DNA of 64,000 bases from Salvia splendens (lineage: Eukaryota; Streptophyta; Magnoliopsida; Lamiales; Lamiaceae), in assembly GCF_004379255.2 (NCBI RefSeq), contig NC_056049.1, positions 23,792,063 through 23,856,062 of the forward strand. Direction: 5' to 3'. A model generated the notes under the pieces. It saw only the letters and a list, made by a program, of their open reading frames with translations, had not been told where the DNA came from and made no database searches. This document shows positions 61,873 through 64,000 of the stretch, in pieces (the stretch's first letter is position 1; each line of letters starts with the position of its first letter). Position numbers and translations under genes: made by a program.

Positions 61873-64000
61873 ATGGATGGAGGTGCTGCCATCGAAGTTC
61901 TTGTTCAAAACCTGATCAACACTTTGAAGGATGAGTACTCTTTGATTCGAGGTCTCGATGGAGCTGCCCAACAGCTGCAGAGGACTTTGGACATGATTCA
62001 AGCCTACTTGAATGATGCTGAGAATAAATCCATCACTGAAAAGGCTGTCCAAGCATGGTTGAGGGAGCTTGAAGTTGTGGCTTTCAATGCTGATAATGTG
62101 TTAGACGAACTCAGCTATCAACTTCTCCACAAAAAAGTGGAGAAAATGAAGACACCCAATCCTAGTCCCAAGGCCAAGGATATGGTTCTATCATGCTTCT
62201 CATCCTGCAAAAGCATTTCGCGTCGGCATAATATGGCTCACACAATCAAGAATATCAATGCGGAGTTTGAGTCTATGAACAAAAGGGCAACAGGCCTTGG
62301 CCTTCAAAGCATACTTCTGAATGCACCTGTTGCTGCTCATACTCCTATTGAGACTAATTCAATCACGTGCGATCCAATCTTTTTCGGAAGAGATGATGAT
62401 GTGTCTGAAGTAGTTGACGTTCTGACCCATATCCCCCAAGATCAGATCATTTCAATCGTTGCTCTTGTCGGAATGGGGGGTATGGGGAAGACCACGTTGA
62501 CTCGGAATGTCTTCAATCATGAAAGGCTAAAGACATTTGGATCACATATTTGGGTTCATGTTTCTCAAACTTTTGATCCAATCAGTCTTTACAACAAAAT
62601 CCATTCAACATTGGCTTCAACTAACGGTGATAGAGTTGAGCGAGTTGAGCATGAGGAAGCTATCCTTAACAAGCTTCGAGAAGTTCTCAGGTCTAAAACT
62701 TATCTTCTTGTTCTTGACGATGTTTGGAATGAAGATATTCTAAAATGGGAAGGTTTTATAAATAACATGAAGGGAGTTTCTTCTACCAAGGGAAATGGTA
62801 TTATCATCACTACCAGGATGGCAAATGTTGCTTCAATTGTTGACCCATTCTATATTCATCAAGTGAAAGGCTTATCAGATGAACAATGCTGGTCCATAAT
62901 CAAAGCAAGATCTTTTGATGAAAATGTTGAAGTTCCATCAGGATTTGAGACGATTGGGAAAGAGATTGCAAAGAGATGTCAGGGTTTGCCCTTGGCTGCC
63001 AATGTGGTTGGGGGTGTGCTTCGTCGCTGTAAATCCGTACAAGATTGGCGTTCCATCAAAGAAAATTGGCTTTCGGATGGTGAAGGAGGTGAGAATATCT
63101 CAAAAATATTGAAATTGAGCTATGATCATCTGTCTTTGCCATCACTCAAGAAGTGCTTCGCTTTTTGTTCGATTTTCCCCAAAGGTCTGAAAATCAAGAA
63201 GGATGAGCTTATTGAACTATGGATGGCAGAAGGGTTTCTTCAACCTAGCCGAAGAGATGATATGGAGTCCGTGGGCAACATGTTTTTCAATGTGCTTTTA
63301 CAGAACTCATTGTTGCAAATTGCAGAGGAAGATTATCGTGGAAGGGAATGGTGTCTGATGCACGATCTTGTGCATGATCTTGCATCTTCTGTTTTATCTA
63401 ATAATGCAGATGGCAGCACTCTAGTTCGATACATGTTTCACGAAAAAGAACTAAGTCGTATTCCAGAAGAAGTGTCAAGGAATTTGCGTACATTACTCTT
63501 GGGAGATGGAACTTCCATATTCTCTGACTTCAAATGTTTGCATAATCTAACTCTTTATGGTCACGAATTTAAAGAGTTGTCCATTTCAATTAAGGAGTTG
63601 ATACATTTGAGAAATCTCAATATTTCCCACACATCAATTCACAACATTCCGGAGTGGATTGGTGAACTCCACCATTTGCAAACATTTAGAGCAGAAATAA
63701 TTGGATTACTGAAACTGCCAAGTACATTGAAGTACTTGATTAACTTAAGGCATCTTCATATACGGTCGGATACGAAGTTACCTGCGGAGATTGGTAAATT
63801 AACTAGTCTTCAAACAATTGGGTACTTTTCAGTGGGCAAAGAGAAGAGTTACCAAATTGAAGAGCTTGGAAGTTTGAAGAATCTCAAAGGATCACTAGAG
63901 ATTCGGAATCTCGAAAGGGTGCGTGACAAGGAAGAGGCTATGAAAGCAAATATGTTGCAGAAGTTAAACTTGTCTGAATTGGTGTTTGAATGGGGTGAGA
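61873..64000 (+). CDS. Second CC-NB-LRR (CNL) resistance gene, cut by the right edge
   Basis: From ATG 61873 (MDGGAAIEVLVQNLINTL) the frame is open to the end of the window, about 709 codons. It contains the Rx-type coiled coil, P-loop GMGGMGKTT, kinase 2 LLVLDDVW, RNBS-B GNGIIITTR, GLPLAA, CFAFCSIFPKGLK, MHD in LMHDLVHDLA and the first LRRs. It is a close paralogue of the gene at 45999-49385. The coiled coil differs clearly while much of the NB-ARC is nearly identical at the DNA level. The first gene has VDSIVDPF where this one has VASIVDPF after RNBS-B. No defect is seen in the visible part; the C-terminal LRRs lie outside. Confidence 0.94.
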   Translation, partial: MDGGAAIEVLVQNLINTLKDEYSLIRGLDGAAQQLQRTLDMIQAYLNDAENKSITEKAVQAWLRELEVVAFNADNVLDELSYQLLHKKVEKMKTPNPSPKAKDMVLSCFSSCKSISRRHNMAHTIKNINAEFESMNKRATGLGLQSILLNAPVAAHTPIETNSITCDPIFFGRDDDVSEVVDVLTHIPQDQIISIVALVGMGGMGKTTLTRNVFNHERLKTFGSHIWVHVSQTFDPISLYNKIHSTLASTNGDRVERVEHEEAILNKLREVLRSKTYLLVLDDVWNEDILKWEGFINNMKGVSSTKGNGIIITTRMANVASIVDPFYIHQVKGLSDEQCWSIIKARSFDENVEVPSGFETIGKEIAKRCQGLPLAANVVGGVLRRCKSVQDWRSIKENWLSDGEGGENISKILKLSYDHLSLPSLKKCFAFCSIFPKGLKIKKDELIELWMAEGFLQPSRRDDMESVGNMFFNVLLQNSLLQIAEEDYRGREWCLMHDLVHDLASSVLSNNADGSTLVRYMFHEKELSRIPEEVSRNLRTLLLGDGTSIFSDFKCLHNLTLYGHEFKELSISIKELIHLRNLNISHTSIHNIPEWIGELHHLQTFRAEIIGLLKLPSTLKYLINLRHLHIRSDTKLPAEIGKLTSLQTIGYFSVGKEKSYQIEELGSLKNLKGSLEIRNLERVRDKEEAMKANMLQKLNLSELVFEWGE

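Overview
This is a stretch of a plant nuclear genome, from a eudicot. It contains plant-type single-exon genes (a SKIP/SNW-domain protein, an SRC2-like C2 protein, CC-NB-LRR resistance genes) in AT-rich intergenic DNA crowded with plant transposons (Ty1/copia, TRIM, PIF-Harbinger, hAT and Stowaway-like MITEs). The repeat types remind me of Lamiales, but that is an impression from memory, not something I can demonstrate.

Layout. 1-340: start of an unidentified minus-strand gene with its leader, running off the left edge. 0.5-7.9 kb: intergenic DNA with a complete TRIM element, MITEs and an internally deleted PIF-Harbinger element. 7.96-11.3 kb: a 3.4 kb TG...CA unit with a 5-bp target duplication, probably a solo LTR. 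15.85-22.48 kb: a very young copia retrotransposon with almost identical 0.8 kb LTRs. 22.7-25.5 kb: a hAT MITE, then a PIF-Harbinger-type element that carries only the Myb/SANT-like ORF. 26.4-28.1 kb: the SRC2-like C2 gene and a tandemly duplicated downstream region. 31.0-31.9 kb: an unprocessed pseudogene of the proteasome lid subunit RPN8. 32.4-33.1 kb: an inverted-repeat element full of a short motif. 33.5-35.6 kb: an intact SKIP gene with a 5' UTR intron. 35.9-37.9 kb: an intact PIF-Harbinger element carrying only a transposase. 39.4-41.5 kb: a complete 2.1 kb LTR element that encodes no gag-pol but a Pro/Tyr-rich ORF. 42.4-44.8 kb: LTR remnants and a MITE. 45.4-49.5 kb: an intact CNL resistance gene. 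50.5-54.5 kb: duplicated debris of the CNL locus and an eIF3f pseudogene. 54.6-59.3 kb: a broken PIF-Harbinger element interrupted by a composite of two LTR elements. 59.3-61.1 kb: another intact transposase-only Harbinger element. 61.1-64.0 kb: a second CNL gene, paralogous to the first including its leader intron, running off the right edge.

How the parts fit. The host genes are independent housekeeping (SKIP, C2) and defence (CNL pair) genes. The CNL pair, an LRR fragment and repeated eIF3f intron pieces between 45 and 64 kb describe one locus that duplicated and was then invaded by transposons. The two most unusual systems are (1) PIF-Harbinger elements that each carry a single ORF, with a transposase-only and a Myb-only element sharing the same terminus and leader, and (2) a family of about 2 kb LTR elements (three copies) with a non-gag-pol ORF, a conserved C-terminal FDPGG motif and a hairpin at the U5 end that keeps its pairing although its sequence changes between subfamilies.
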